A stretch of 64,000 nucleotides of DNA, taken from Saprospiraceae bacterium (GTDB lineage: Bacteria; Bacteroidota; Bacteroidia; Chitinophagales; Saprospiraceae). The stretch lies in contig JALVEE010000219.1 in the NCBI GenBank assembly GCA_027008645.1, positions 1 through 64,000 of the forward strand, in the 5' to 3' direction. Below are positions 29,062 to 40,084 of the stretch, one piece after another (the stretch's first letter is position 1; each line of letters starts with the position of its first letter). The notes under the pieces are model-generated. The model had not been told where the DNA came from and made no database searches. It saw only the letters and a program-made list of their open reading frames with translations. The position numbers and the translations under genes were made by a program.

Positions 29062-30210
29062 TTATCTCACTACTCTTGATTTCCACTTGTATTTGCTTAC
29101 AAACAAGCTCAAAACACCTATAAATACGATATAAAAGGGATACCTCAATAAAGAGATTACCAAATTGAGGTAATTGATTTTTTCTTTAAAAAAACCGGCT
29201 ACCGATTTGATGAATAATATGTCTATTATTAATTTGGAAATAAGCAAGAAAAGTGTAAAATAGATTTGCCTGTAATCCAAAAACAAAATTAAAAATATAT
29301 TGGATAATATGATAAAATTCATGAGGAAAACCAATGCAATCACAGACTTCATTGCCAAACTATCGTATCCTTTTGTTTTAGTAGCCCAACGCAATCTTTG
29401 CCTGATAAAACCGGATAATGTTTTCTCCGGAAAGGTATAAACTATAGCCTCTGTATTTTTCAAAAAACTAATGGAATCCGGATATTTTTTCGCAATAGCT
29501 TGTACTAAAAACATATCATCACCGGAAGCAAAATCAGAAGCTGATGAAGAATAAACTCCTTTTCTATAACTCATATTTGCTCCGTTTGCCATATAATGCA
29601 ATCCCGATTTTATACCCGCGCAGGTTACACCCATAGTCGTCAACAATTCATATTTTTGAAATTGCTGCAAGGAGGAATTACCGGATTTATAAAACACTGG
29701 AGCGGTCACAAATTTGATTTTATCCTCACTGTATTTCATCGCATGAGATAATATCCAATTTTCCCCTGCGAATGTATCTGCATCCGTTTGCAAAATAATA
29801 TCGCCTTGAGCTTTGGAAATAGCGATTTCGATTGCTTTTTTCTTATAGTTATTTATATCTTCATTATCCAAATAGTTTTTCAGCTCGTAAAAACTAAAGT
29901 TTTTGTACTTAATATCCCTCAAAATTTCCAAGGATTTATCAGTAGAATAATCGTCAATATATATGATTTCAAACAAAGAATCAGGATAATTATTATTAGC
30001 GATGCTATTGATACATTTCTGTATATTATCTTCCTCATTCCGGCCGATAATTATAACTGAGACAAAAGGCTTGTCTATAAACTCAAAATTTCTATCCGGC
30101 TCGGGTTTATTCCAATAATACCAATAATAAAGCAATAGAAGAATATAGAAAAGTAAAATAAAAAGTGAAATCAAGTGAAATAATTGTAAGGTCATATCAT
30201 TAGAATTCAT
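29062..30210 (-). CDS. Glycosyltransferase family 2, membrane-associated
   Basis: VSVIIIGRNEEDNIQKCINSIANNNYP, YIDDYSTDKS, DADTFAGENW, RQRLRWATKTKGY, C-terminal TMs. Confidence 0.9.
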   Translation of the reverse strand: MNSNDMTLQLFHLISLFILLFYILLLLYYWYYWNKPEPDRNFEFIDKPFVSVIIIGRNEEDNIQKCINSIANNNYPDSLFEIIYIDDYSTDKSLEILRDIKYKNFSFYELKNYLDNEDINNYKKKAIEIAISKAQGDIILQTDADTFAGENWILSHAMKYSEDKIKFVTAPVFYKSGNSSLQQFQKYELLTTMGVTCAGIKSGLHYMANGANMSYRKGVYSSSASDFASGDDMFLVQAIAKKYPDSISFLKNTEAIVYTFPEKTLSGFIRQRLRWATKTKGYDSLAMKSVIALVFLMNFIILSNIFLILFLDYRQIYFTLFLLISKLIIDILFIKSVAGFFKEKINYLNLVISLLRYPFYIVFIGVLSLFVSKYKWKSRVVR

Positions 30211-30641
30211 TCAAAAAGGTCTTCATAATTATTGACTTTAACTTTCTTGAATTCATCGAGATCCAAAACTTCGGCATCTTTTTCTTCAACTTCTTCATAC
30301 TCGATATACTTTTTCTTGTCTTTTCTTTTAGTTTTAAAATTCATAAAAGCATTAAAGAATAAGGCAGCCGATACAAATGGAAAACCCAAAACAGTAAAAA
30401 TAACGGCAAGAATGCCTAAGAGTGTCCTGTACCGGAGTAACTCATAGATTACAATTCCAAATTTCATCAATACTCTATAATCCAAAATTGCAGCGAGAAT
30501 AATAAATACAGGAGCGAGAACCAAAAACAATTTGTAAATACTTTGTATGACTATATAAATAAGGAAAACCACTACAAACACCAGTATCAATCCCAGCCAA
30601 CTATTAGTTTTGTTATATGATTTGAATTGAAAATTATTCAT
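30207..30641 (-). CDS. Hypothetical membrane protein, translationally coupled to downstream GT2
   Basis: Three hydrophobic segments and an acidic C-terminus; overlaps the GT2 start by 4 nt. Confidence 0.7.
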   Translation of the reverse strand: MNNFQFKSYNKTNSWLGLILVFVVVFLIYIVIQSIYKLFLVLAPVFIILAAILDYRVLMKFGIVIYELLRYRTLLGILAVIFTVLGFPFVSAALFFNAFMNFKTKRKDKKKYIEYEEVEEKDAEVLDLDEFKKVKVNNYEDLFE

Positions 30642-30741
30642 CCTGCTTTTAATATTTGTAACAAAATTATAAATTTAACTCAAATAAATCAATTTTAAAT
30701 ATACAAATTCTCAAAAACAATCGATAAAAGTGCCAAAATAA

Positions 30742-30773
30742 GAAAAAGCCCCTCTTCTTTGCAGAAGAGAGGC
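30742..30773 (-). terminator. Rho-independent terminator of the 1573-aa T9SS protein gene
   Basis: Minus strand: gcctctcttctgcaaagaagaggggctttttct. Confidence 0.85.
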
Positions 30774-30811
30774 TATCCCAAAAACCGATTTTATTCGGCT
30801 ACGATGAATGA

Positions 30812-33800
30812 TTATTTAATCATAATCATCTTTCTAGTAGCAGTATAATCTCCGGATTCTAATCTATAGTACAATACTCCTGCTACATTGAGCTCCTTAT
30901 TGGAAATCTCAAGTTTATTGTATCCGGCATTTCCATATGCGTTATATACTTTTACGACTTTTCCTGTAACATCGTAAATTGTCATTGTGTAATCTGAAGC
31001 TTTAGGAAGATCAAATCCAATTACTGTTTTATTTGCAAATGGGTTTGGTTCATTTTGATACAATGTATATACATTATCTTCATTTCTAAATTCAAGCGAG
31101 ATAGAATTAACTTCAAGACTTGAACCCGTGTAAGCTTCTGCTCTTGCAATTTTATCACTTATACTCAAGACACCTTTAAGACTATTATCGGTACTTGCTT
31201 TAATAGTGATAGTAAACAAGACTTCACCGTCTTTTACATTTACTCCTTGTGCATTGTCCCAACTTAATACTAATTGGTTATTTACCAAATTGGCATTGGA
31301 ATTATCTATGTTTATAGCTCCCGGAACAATATCTTCGATATCGGAATTGGAGATATCCATAGTAAATTGAATACCATATACATCATTGAAGTTTTTGGCA
31401 TAGAATGGTATTTCCACCATTTCATTCTCTGTTGTTTTCACATTGTCAACTAATAGTTTGACAGTATTTGCATTTCTGCTTTCAAGTTTGTCTGCGCTAC
31501 CGTTTATATCTCCGATTTTTACGGCTTTAAAGTCTAAATTATTGATACTTGTGTTATTCACGGTAACAATCCTTTTACTTGCTTGATCCAACTCAGCATA
31601 AGCTTTCTTAGGATTTGCAAATTGATAATCTGAGGATATAGCAACCCAAGAGTCATTTTTAAACTCAGTTGTTTTTCCTAAAATCAATTTTCTCAATTGT
31701 AATATATCTGAAGCAGTTACGGAACCACTCTTATTAACATCAGCTGCAATCAAGCGATAAGGATCATCAATAGACTTGATTCCTAACAAATGTTTTTGAA
31801 TCAATACTATATCCAAAGTCGTAATTCCATTTAGATATTCGATATCTCTTGCTCCTGTTATAGTGTAATTGTCGTCTTCCAAGCTAAATGTAAATACACC
31901 ATTTTCATTTGTCATTACATCACTCTTGTTTTCAGTACTCGCCGCAGTCATTTTCATTCCTTTGAATAATTCTCCGTCCATTGTAACCGTACCTGATACT
32001 AAAGGATGAGGATCTGTTGCACAGTGATTGAAATTAATCTCCACACTTGCAAAATCATAATTTCCATCATCACATGAATTATTGTTAGCAAATTTATCCC
32101 AAACATATACTTGGATTGTCTTTGTATAATTTGCATTTTGAACATAATCACACAAGTATCTTCTCTGTGAAGTATGACTTGCAGCTATCCAAGCATCAGC
32201 ATCACCATTTGCATATGCTGCAAAAGTGCTAATTAAACCGGTTGCAGGGTCAAAGAAATTCATACCGTATTGATTCAATTGATGTTCCCATTTCAATGGC
32301 TCAACCTCAAACTTAGGTAAGAATGGTGAGAATGTGAAATACAAACCGGTCTTGGGCGTACAATTGTCATAAGAAGATAAACAACCGTTATCACAACCTC
32401 CTTTATCAAAAGATCTTGCTGTTAATTCAACCATACCATTTGTCATAACCGCTGTTGCCAAATCAACAAATAACGGTGTAGGTGGCTTCTTGTCAGCAAC
32501 TGTAAAGAATTGATTCTTGCTTGTTGCATTACCACAACCATCACCTACTGTCCATGTAACTCTGTAATTACCAACCGGTAGAGGCTCCAACAATATCAGG
32601 TATGCATCTGCTGTATTGTCGATATTATCTCTGTTTTTGTTTCCTTTTACTCCTTGAGCAGGTTTTGGTGTATAATTGTATGAATACTGAATAGTTTCCC
32701 ATGTATCCATATTTGTCACAATGTATTTCCAATTAAATTTCTGTGAGACATTGCAAGAATCTGTTGCATGAGCAGGTATTTTAAGATCATAAGCATAGCA
32801 ATCTGTTGATGCAAAACATTGATCTTCCACTTGAATCTCAGGTGTCTGAGAGTCTGTTACCATTAATACTTGTGTATATCTGTAATATCCGTCTTCAACA
32901 AGATTATAACAATCAAGTCTTCTTCCTTTTATCTGATCCACATTGAATTCTGCTCCGGTATTTGCTTCATATACACACCAATCTACAACAGCCCATTCTC
33001 TTACAATTTTGTAACAAGCACCATCTACAAATCTAAATGTGTCTTCTTTAACTATTTCCGCTGTAACTACATTACATGGATTTTCATCCCAAGTTGGTTC
33101 TTTTCCATCACCCAATTCATTAGAACAATCTGCTTTCACATCCTTTGGAAATACTATTGTACAAGGATCAAAAGGCTCTGCTGATTCAACTGTAATTTTC
33201 TGCCTGCATGTAGTTGATTTACTACACCCTGTAGCTGTCCAAGTTCTTATTATCTTAGCTCCACATACACCCAAATCTCTCTTGTCTGAATACTCCAATT
33301 CATAACCACAAACACTTATTACATTTGGCTTAAGCCTTGTGTTTACGTCAGGATCCAAACTTTCTTCACAAGTAACTGAAACCGGTGGACAGTCCAATAC
33401 AGGTGGAATCTTACATTCAAGATTGACTATACTCCAGCAGTCATTGTAGTGACCGAATAAATCACCGTTTGCACTCATTCTGTACGGATCAACAGGACCG
33501 TTACCCGGATCTTTATCAAATACTCTTAAAGATACCATCACACCATTATCGACATCTTCACAACAAAAGAATACTTCATCATCATACCATACATCATTCG
33601 CTTGTGTTGCCGGCTTATCATCTCCATTAAGATCTGAGCAACCTCCATCATAATTCAAATCGTCATTTACTCTCAATACTTTGAAGTAAACAGGATTACA
33701 ATTGTCAAATGATCCTGAATCAAAGCTATGTGCAAACACTTTTGCATTTCCCATAGCAGTGATACTCACTTGCTTGTGTTGCTCACATACTGGAATCGGT

Positions 33801-35434
33801 GGCACTCCGTCAAATACCGTCACATTCACACAACTCACATCTTCGTTTCCACAATCATCAGACACATGGTAACATATTTTGTATTCTCCCAATGGCAAAT
33901 TGTTAACAAACCAATTTTCGCCTGCATCTACCACACCATTGTGGTTAGCATCACCAACTACTATACCTTCAGCTGAAGTAACCCACCAAACAGGATTAGA
34001 ATCACAGTTGTCATTCAAATGATGTAAAGGAGGTACCGGTACATTAGCATTACATTCATATGCTTTAGTCTTAGCCGTAATATCATCAGGATCTAAGAAA
34101 GTAGGCGCAGTAGTGTCAGTAATCCTTATAATCTGTGTATGTTCATATATCAGACCAGTACAGTCATCAACCAAAGTCCAATATCTCAATATTTTTGTTC
34201 CACAAGGCACTCCGTCTGCCTTTGTATATACTCTATCTGTATAAAATACCTCTATCGTTCCGCAAGCATTGCTATATCCGCTTGGGTAACCTGTATATGC
34301 AGGACTTGGGTTTCCTGCTCCATCAACTGCATAATTTGTACTACATTCTATCATGTCGTGATCTCCGGGAAGACCATCCCAGTTCTTAGGCCATTCGAGG
34401 TTGTTGATGTCCACTCCCTTAAAGAAGTAGTCTGATGTACAAGTTGCTGTCATACCGGAATTATCCGTTGCTGTATATACCCTTTTCACGATGTATGTAC
34501 CACAATCAGGTCCATCCACAACAGTCTGAGTCCACGTTAGTTTTGCGTTACAATTATCACTTGCTGTTGCAAGAGGAAAATTGTAGTTTACTCCTTCCTC
34601 ATAGCATCCGTCATATACACATTCGGAATTGTAAAATGCTTCCGCCATTGTCACATCTGCTCCTTGAGGTGTAGCTATACTAAATTCATAGTTTCCTTCA
34701 TAATCAGCATCCAAGTCAGACAATACCACATAATAGGTAGTAGCTGTAGTCAAAGCTACGCTTCCGTCATATGCTCCTTGATTATCTTCATCAAATTGAC
34801 CGATTATATGCGGTACTAAATCTGCACAAGAACTGTTTGCATCAAATTCTTGATCCAAGACCCCTATTAATAACTTATGGTTATCATCACTTCCGGTAAA
34901 TGTATAAATACCCGGGGATGTCACGGTAATTGCATAAACATCATAGTAGTGATTTCCGTTTTCCAATCCCAATGCTGCTGCCAATGCAGCGCAATCTGCA
35001 GGTACCTCTGCTGATTCATCGGTGGCAGAAAATGATTCGGTAAATGGACTGGCAAACACAGATCCCGCCGGTAATGCTCCTCCTTCAGGACACTCGCACT
35101 CTATGGTTGGAGGCATTTTGTCCATTACGACAATCCTTCCCCAACAGTTGTTTCCTGTTGCTGTTTCAAATACGCCAACAATGTAGTTCCCCGGTTTTAC
35201 GGGATTTGCTACTGTCCCCGGAGAATTTATCGGGTTTGGCATTGTGTTGTAAATTCTGACTTCGTAAGCACTATAGTCAGCATACGTTCCTTCCAAGATC
35301 ATATCAGGATCTATCAATGCTGCACATTGATCATCAACTGAAACTTGGACATTCTTATTACAAGCCATTGAACCCTGCCCTACAGCAAAGTTTATGGTCA
35401 ATGCAAAAGAAAATAATAATAATAATTTTTTCAT
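30812..35434 (-). CDS. Giant T9SS type A sorting domain protein, paralog of 18843-23150
   Basis: Same C-terminal order: GMKMTAAS... regulatory-like, ITTLDIVLIQKHLLGIKSID...VNKSGSVTASDILQLRKLILG, cohesin-like MVEIPFYAKNFNDVYGIQFTMDIS, sorting domain TLYQNEPNPF...GVLYYRLESGDYTATRKMIMIK; start set at MKKLLLLFSF. Confidence 0.85.
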   Translation of the reverse strand: MKKLLLLFSFALTINFAVGQGSMACNKNVQVSVDDQCAALIDPDMILEGTYADYSAYEVRIYNTMPNPINSPGTVANPVKPGNYIVGVFETATGNNCWGRIVVMDKMPPTIECECPEGGALPAGSVFASPFTESFSATDESAEVPADCAALAAALGLENGNHYYDVYAITVTSPGIYTFTGSDDNHKLLIGVLDQEFDANSSCADLVPHIIGQFDEDNQGAYDGSVALTTATTYYVVLSDLDADYEGNYEFSIATPQGADVTMAEAFYNSECVYDGCYEEGVNYNFPLATASDNCNAKLTWTQTVVDGPDCGTYIVKRVYTATDNSGMTATCTSDYFFKGVDINNLEWPKNWDGLPGDHDMIECSTNYAVDGAGNPSPAYTGYPSGYSNACGTIEVFYTDRVYTKADGVPCGTKILRYWTLVDDCTGLIYEHTQIIRITDTTAPTFLDPDDITAKTKAYECNANVPVPPLHHLNDNCDSNPVWWVTSAEGIVVGDANHNGVVDAGENWFVNNLPLGEYKICYHVSDDCGNEDVSCVNVTVFDGVPPIPVCEQHKQVSITAMGNAKVFAHSFDSGSFDNCNPVYFKVLRVNDDLNYDGGCSDLNGDDKPATQANDVWYDDEVFFCCEDVDNGVMVSLRVFDKDPGNGPVDPYRMSANGDLFGHYNDCWSIVNLECKIPPVLDCPPVSVTCEESLDPDVNTRLKPNVISVCGYELEYSDKRDLGVCGAKIIRTWTATGCSKSTTCRQKITVESAEPFDPCTIVFPKDVKADCSNELGDGKEPTWDENPCNVVTAEIVKEDTFRFVDGACYKIVREWAVVDWCVYEANTGAEFNVDQIKGRRLDCYNLVEDGYYRYTQVLMVTDSQTPEIQVEDQCFASTDCYAYDLKIPAHATDSCNVSQKFNWKYIVTNMDTWETIQYSYNYTPKPAQGVKGNKNRDNIDNTADAYLILLEPLPVGNYRVTWTVGDGCGNATSKNQFFTVADKKPPTPLFVDLATAVMTNGMVELTARSFDKGGCDNGCLSSYDNCTPKTGLYFTFSPFLPKFEVEPLKWEHQLNQYGMNFFDPATGLISTFAAYANGDADAWIAASHTSQRRYLCDYVQNANYTKTIQVYVWDKFANNNSCDDGNYDFASVEINFNHCATDPHPLVSGTVTMDGELFKGMKMTAASTENKSDVMTNENGVFTFSLEDDNYTITGARDIEYLNGITTLDIVLIQKHLLGIKSIDDPYRLIAADVNKSGSVTASDILQLRKLILGKTTEFKNDSWVAISSDYQFANPKKAYAELDQASKRIVTVNNTSINNLDFKAVKIGDINGSADKLESRNANTVKLLVDNVKTTENEMVEIPFYAKNFNDVYGIQFTMDISNSDIEDIVPGAINIDNSNANLVNNQLVLSWDNAQGVNVKDGEVLFTITIKASTDNSLKGVLSISDKIARAEAYTGSSLEVNSISLEFRNEDNVYTLYQNEPNPFANKTVIGFDLPKASDYTMTIYDVTGKVVKVYNAYGNAGYNKLEISNKELNVAGVLYYRLESGDYTATRKMIMIK

Positions 35435-36158
35435 AAAACTGAGTTTTTGGGTTAAAAAAAATTCTAAATTTTTAAATTCATTTTTGTTCATTAAATAAAA
35501 GGAATTTTTCGTTTTCCTTTTTGTATCACACATAAGTCCGGTATTACGGTAAAGTCCTTTGACCTACCCGATCTTTCGCTAAGTATCCAAAAAAGTGAAT
35601 CCATCCATCAACACTACCTCCAATACAAGATTATAGTGCTATATAATATCTAAATGTAGTATTTGCGCTTTCAATCACATAAGTAATAAACACAAACTCG
35701 GATTTGACTAATTGCCCTGTTTGTAAATATACATACACAGACAACCCGATTAAAAATTAATTGGTCTTAATCTTTATCAGGTAAATTTTATCTTTAATAT
35801 TTTCATATTTTCGAGTTTTTGGTTAATAAATTATGTCATCGGTTACTAAAATCAAAAGCCTCTAATACATCTATATTGTAAAAATTGAGTAAAACAATAA
35901 AGTGTATTTTCTGCGCTTCTGTTTTACAAATGTATGCAAACCATAATTACCAACAAAATCAAAAATTCGGTATTTATTAATTATAAAAAAAATTGAATGT
36001 CTATAGATTTTTTAGCCCAATATATTATATAATTAAATTTTTCGTATGAATTATTAAAAAATGCGAGTTATACCGATAAATCCTTGTATAGCTCTGAATT
36101 TTAACATTTTAAAGGCAATAAAATAGCACTAAAAAAACTATTTCTGAAACTGATATTT

Positions 36159-37018
36159 GAAACCAAATCCAAGACTCGGAAGCTCAAAGAGATTCCGAAG
36201 CTGATTTAATTTTAGCTAACTTTTTTAAATCCGGCTTCACAATCTTCAGCTGGCTCAGGATTTCTCTTCGTTCAATCCTTCGGCTTCAGCTTGCGAGTCC
36301 TACCTCTCTCATTTGAATGAGATCCCGAAGCTGAATTTGAAACCGAATCCAAGACTCGGAAGCTCGAAGAGATTCCGAAGCTGACTTTGAAACCAAATCC
36401 AAGACTCGGAAGCTCGAAGAGATTCCGAAGCTGACTTAATTTTAGCTAACTTTTTTTCTAATCCGGCTTCACAATCCTTCGGCTGGCTCAGGATTTCTCT
36501 TCGTTCAATCTTCCTACGTCAGCTTGCGAGTCCTACCTCTCTCATTTGAATGAGATTCCGAAGCTGACTTTTGAAACCGAATCCAAGACTCGGAAGCTCG
36601 AAGAGATTCCGAAGCTGACTTAATTTTAGCTAACTTTTTTTCTAATCCGGCTTCACAATCTTCAGCTAGCTCAGGATTTCTCTTCGTTCAATCCTTCGGC
36701 TTCAGCTTGCGAGTCCTACCTCTCTCATTTGAATGAGATTCCGAAGCTGATTTTTGAAACCAAATCCAAGACTCGGAAGCTCGAAGAGATTCCGAAGCTG
36801 ACTTAATCTTAGCTAACTTTTCTTCTAATCCGGCTTCACAATCTTCAGCTAGCTCAGGATTTCTCTTCGTTCAATCCTTCGGCTTCAGCTTGCGAGTCCT
36901 ACCTCTCTCATTTGAAAGAGGTTCCGAAGCTAAATTTGAAACCAAATCCAAGACTCGGAAGCTCGAAGAGATTCCGAAGCTGACTTAATTTTAGCTAACT
37001 TTTTTTCTAATCCGGCTT
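36159..37018. repeat. Noncoding tandem repeat array, unit ~180-184 bp
   Basis: gaaaccaaatccaagactcggaagctc-type starts at 36159, 36339, 36389, 36573, 36756, 36938; last unit truncated at tccggctt. Confidence 0.95.
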
Positions 37019-37025
37019 ATAAAAA

Positions 37026-38741
37026 TTATTTAATATTCTTTTGTACAGCAAAAGGTATAACTCTAACACTGTATTTTTGAGTAGAAATCTTAGCAAAATA
37101 AATTCCTGATTTGAATTTTGAAACATCCAATGATATCGTATTTATCCCCGGGATAAATTTGTGATTAATCGAATAGAGCAATTGTCCGGCTGTATTATAA
37201 ACCACAATTCTTGCTTCTGAAGACAATTTGCTCTTTATTCTGATATTCATTTTATCAGAAGCCGGATTTGGGTAATATTTCAAAATTTCCAAGTCATATT
37301 TACCGGACAATAAATCATCAGTAGCATCATAATTTTTGAAACTAAAATCAACTATTACCGGAAAGTGATCTGAAGCATTGTCCGAATCTTGAGAATTGAG
37401 CTGAAAATCATCAAGCATCTCAGCTTGCATTTTTCTTGTAAATAGTATATATGAATTTTCTTTTTGAAGCACAGAACCTGTATAAATCATATAATCTAAT
37501 CTGCCTTTTGGATAAGAAGAATAATCACTATTCCAAGTAAAACTTGCAGGATAACCAATGGTTAAAGGTCTTGCATCTTCTAAAAACGAGGAATCCCAAT
37601 CAGGTAAAAAATCTGAGCCGTACCTTGAATTATTGCTTATATCCCCCTCGATAAGAGTCTGCCTTTGTCGATTGCTCCCTACAAAGTTCATATCACCCAT
37701 AATTATAATAGGAGTATTTTTTTTCAAGGGTATCGAACCCTTTTGATCTTTAGCCTCTCTGATAAACTGCGCAATAGCATCAACTTCTTTTTGCCTCTTA
37801 CTGTCCTTATCACAACAATAGAGGTGAGCGTTTATTATCAATATATCTTTATTAGCTTTTTTAACCAAAAAAGCAGCGTTTCCCTCAATTGGTTGTGATT
37901 TTGTAATAGGATATTTACTTATTATAATCAAATCAGAACCGATTTTAGCATGATACCAGTTACCTCCGAAATATGATTTTATTTTAGTTCTCATATCAGC
38001 TGAACTATGATTATACACTTCTTGAAAACACAAAATATCCGGACTTGCAGCCTGTATCAGTCTTCTATATGGAGGTTCGTTGAAGAAAAAATTATCTTTC
38101 TCTACATTATAGGACAAAATCCTAAGGTGTTCTTCATTAATCTTATTGATATTCACTGTTGGTGCATTAAAATCAGCATCTTTCATCGTATAAGCAAAGC
38201 CTCCTGTTTCATCTGGGATTTTATCTCCTCCCGCAACATCTTGAAATAAGAATACTTTTATTTTATTGTTGATATTTACAAGATATGATCCTGCTTTGAA
38301 TTTTCTCTTTATTGCCAATTCAAAAGTAGTGGAAGATACAGTCGGGAGAGGTATCAATCCAATGTCAGAATGTTTTAATGTAATTCTGTTTCCATTGCGG
38401 TAGAAAAAACCATAACGTTCACCGAAAAAATATGATATATCGGCACCCATACCATTAATTTTATATCCGGTATCAGAATTATTATCAATATCGATAAATA
38501 AAACAAAATCATTGTCATTTTGCAGGTTTACAAGTTTTCCTGTAGTAAAATTGATATACAAATATTCAGAATCATTGTCAATTGCAAATTTACCAAAATC
38601 AATTCCGTATTTTCCATCATTATTACTGTCAATATATCCGGCACTTACACTACTCCAGTCGTCATAAATACCATCAATAATTATTTGACTTTTTACAGAA
38701 AAAGGAAGTAGTAAAATGAATAAAAACCATTTATATAGCAT
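37026..38741 (-). CDS. Secreted endonuclease/exonuclease/phosphatase family protein with T9SS sorting domain
   Basis: LRILSYNVEKDNFF, DILCFQEVYN, IIIMGDMNFVGSNRQRQ, NASDHFPVIVDF; C-terminal ILKYYPNPASDKMNIRI...GIYFAKIST. Confidence 0.88.
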   Translation of the reverse strand: MLYKWFLFILLLPFSVKSQIIIDGIYDDWSSVSAGYIDSNNDGKYGIDFGKFAIDNDSEYLYINFTTGKLVNLQNDNDFVLFIDIDNNSDTGYKINGMGADISYFFGERYGFFYRNGNRITLKHSDIGLIPLPTVSSTTFELAIKRKFKAGSYLVNINNKIKVFLFQDVAGGDKIPDETGGFAYTMKDADFNAPTVNINKINEEHLRILSYNVEKDNFFFNEPPYRRLIQAASPDILCFQEVYNHSSADMRTKIKSYFGGNWYHAKIGSDLIIISKYPITKSQPIEGNAAFLVKKANKDILIINAHLYCCDKDSKRQKEVDAIAQFIREAKDQKGSIPLKKNTPIIIMGDMNFVGSNRQRQTLIEGDISNNSRYGSDFLPDWDSSFLEDARPLTIGYPASFTWNSDYSSYPKGRLDYMIYTGSVLQKENSYILFTRKMQAEMLDDFQLNSQDSDNASDHFPVIVDFSFKNYDATDDLLSGKYDLEILKYYPNPASDKMNIRIKSKLSSEARIVVYNTAGQLLYSINHKFIPGINTISLDVSKFKSGIYFAKISTQKYSVRVIPFAVQKNIK

Positions 38742-38853
38742 AAACTAATTGTTAATTTTTATAAAAGAACACCAAAGTTATAATCTTATTTTGCATTTAT
38801 ATAACAAATATGCATCAAATTGAGTTATTAAAATCAGAAAACAAAAATACTAT

Positions 38854-40083
38854 ATGAAGTTTTTTTCTGCAATGACTATGTTTTTATTGGTTCAAATATT
38901 GGGATTTGGACAAGGGCATGTTATTCATTTAAGGAATCCGTCTTTCGAAAGTTTTCCGGCTCAAGGTACTGACAAACCTTTCTTTTTACCCGGCTGGGGT
39001 GATTGTGCTCCATATTATTTTAGAAATGAAACCCCACCTGATATTCATTCCGGGGAATCGGATTTCTTTGGAGTTCACAAATTACCGATTGACGGAAATA
39101 CTTTTGTAGGAATGGTCACCCGTGGAGGAAATGAGACCTGGGAAATGATTTCACAGAGATTAAGTTCCGCTCTCTTACCTGATAAATGTTATGAGTTCAA
39201 GATAATGCTTGCCAGGGCAGACCAATATTTGAGCAAGGAAAAAAGAGACACTTCACGTTTTTACAATTTCAATAAACCGGTGAAATTGAGAATTTGGGGC
39301 GGTGTATCTGCTTGCAGGAAAACACAACTATTGGCTGAATCGGATCCGGTAATGAATACAGATTGGAAAGAATACACCTTTAGATTTAAACCAAAGGAAC
39401 TATACACATATATATTATTTGAAGTTTTTTATAAAACACCGGTTTTGATTCCTTACAATGGAAATATATTGTTGGATAATGCCGGCGATATTGTGGAAAT
39501 ACCTTGTCCTAACGATGACTTGTTAGCTTCGGTAGATATAGCAGTACCATCAACCAAAATAAAAAAGGAATTGCCTGAAACAAGGAAACCATCTATTACA
39601 AAACCTGTAAAAAACAGACCCAAAAAAGAAAATACAGCAATCGTAAGCAAACCTGCTGAAAATGCCATTGTTACCAACACACATAAAAACAAGCCGAAAA
39701 TATTGAAAAAGTTGAATAAAAATTCAATATCTATCGGACAAACCATCAAAATTAATAAATTGTATTTTGAAGCAGATAGTGCCAACTTGAAAGAAGATTC
39801 TTATGAGGTATTGGATGAGATATACGATTTTCTTAAGGAGAATCCTAATGTCATAATAGAAATTGGGGGACATACAAATGGATTACCCTCCAATGATTTC
39901 TGCAACAGACTATCAACAGCCAGAGCCAAAACCGTAGCTGATTACCTAAAGGCTAAAGGAATACCTGACTATAGAATTAAGTACAAGGGCTATGGCAAAT
40001 CAAAACCCTTATATTCCAACAAAACCCTTTTCGGTCGTAGAAAAAACCAAAGAGTAGAAATCAAAATATTAAGGATTAATTGA
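38854..40083 (+). CDS. OmpA family protein
   Basis: C-terminal KLYFEADSANLKEDSYEVLDEIYDFLKENPNVIIEIGGHTNG...RLSTARAKTVADYLKAKGI...GRRKNQRVEIKI. Confidence 0.88.
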   Translation: MKFFSAMTMFLLVQILGFGQGHVIHLRNPSFESFPAQGTDKPFFLPGWGDCAPYYFRNETPPDIHSGESDFFGVHKLPIDGNTFVGMVTRGGNETWEMISQRLSSALLPDKCYEFKIMLARADQYLSKEKRDTSRFYNFNKPVKLRIWGGVSACRKTQLLAESDPVMNTDWKEYTFRFKPKELYTYILFEVFYKTPVLIPYNGNILLDNAGDIVEIPCPNDDLLASVDIAVPSTKIKKELPETRKPSITKPVKNRPKKENTAIVSKPAENAIVTNTHKNKPKILKKLNKNSISIGQTIKINKLYFEADSANLKEDSYEVLDEIYDFLKENPNVIIEIGGHTNGLPSNDFCNRLSTARAKTVADYLKAKGIPDYRIKYKGYGKSKPLYSNKTLFGRRKNQRVEIKILRIN

Positions 40084-40084
40084 T

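Noticed and set aside
33039-34674. Cluster of plus-strand ORFs of 71-104 aa
   Set aside because: Overlapping each other in different frames and antisense to the 1573-aa protein; shadow ORFs.
36159-37018. CRISPR array
   Set aside because: Units are ~182 bp and repetitive throughout with no short-repeat/unique-spacer alternation and no cas genes in the window.
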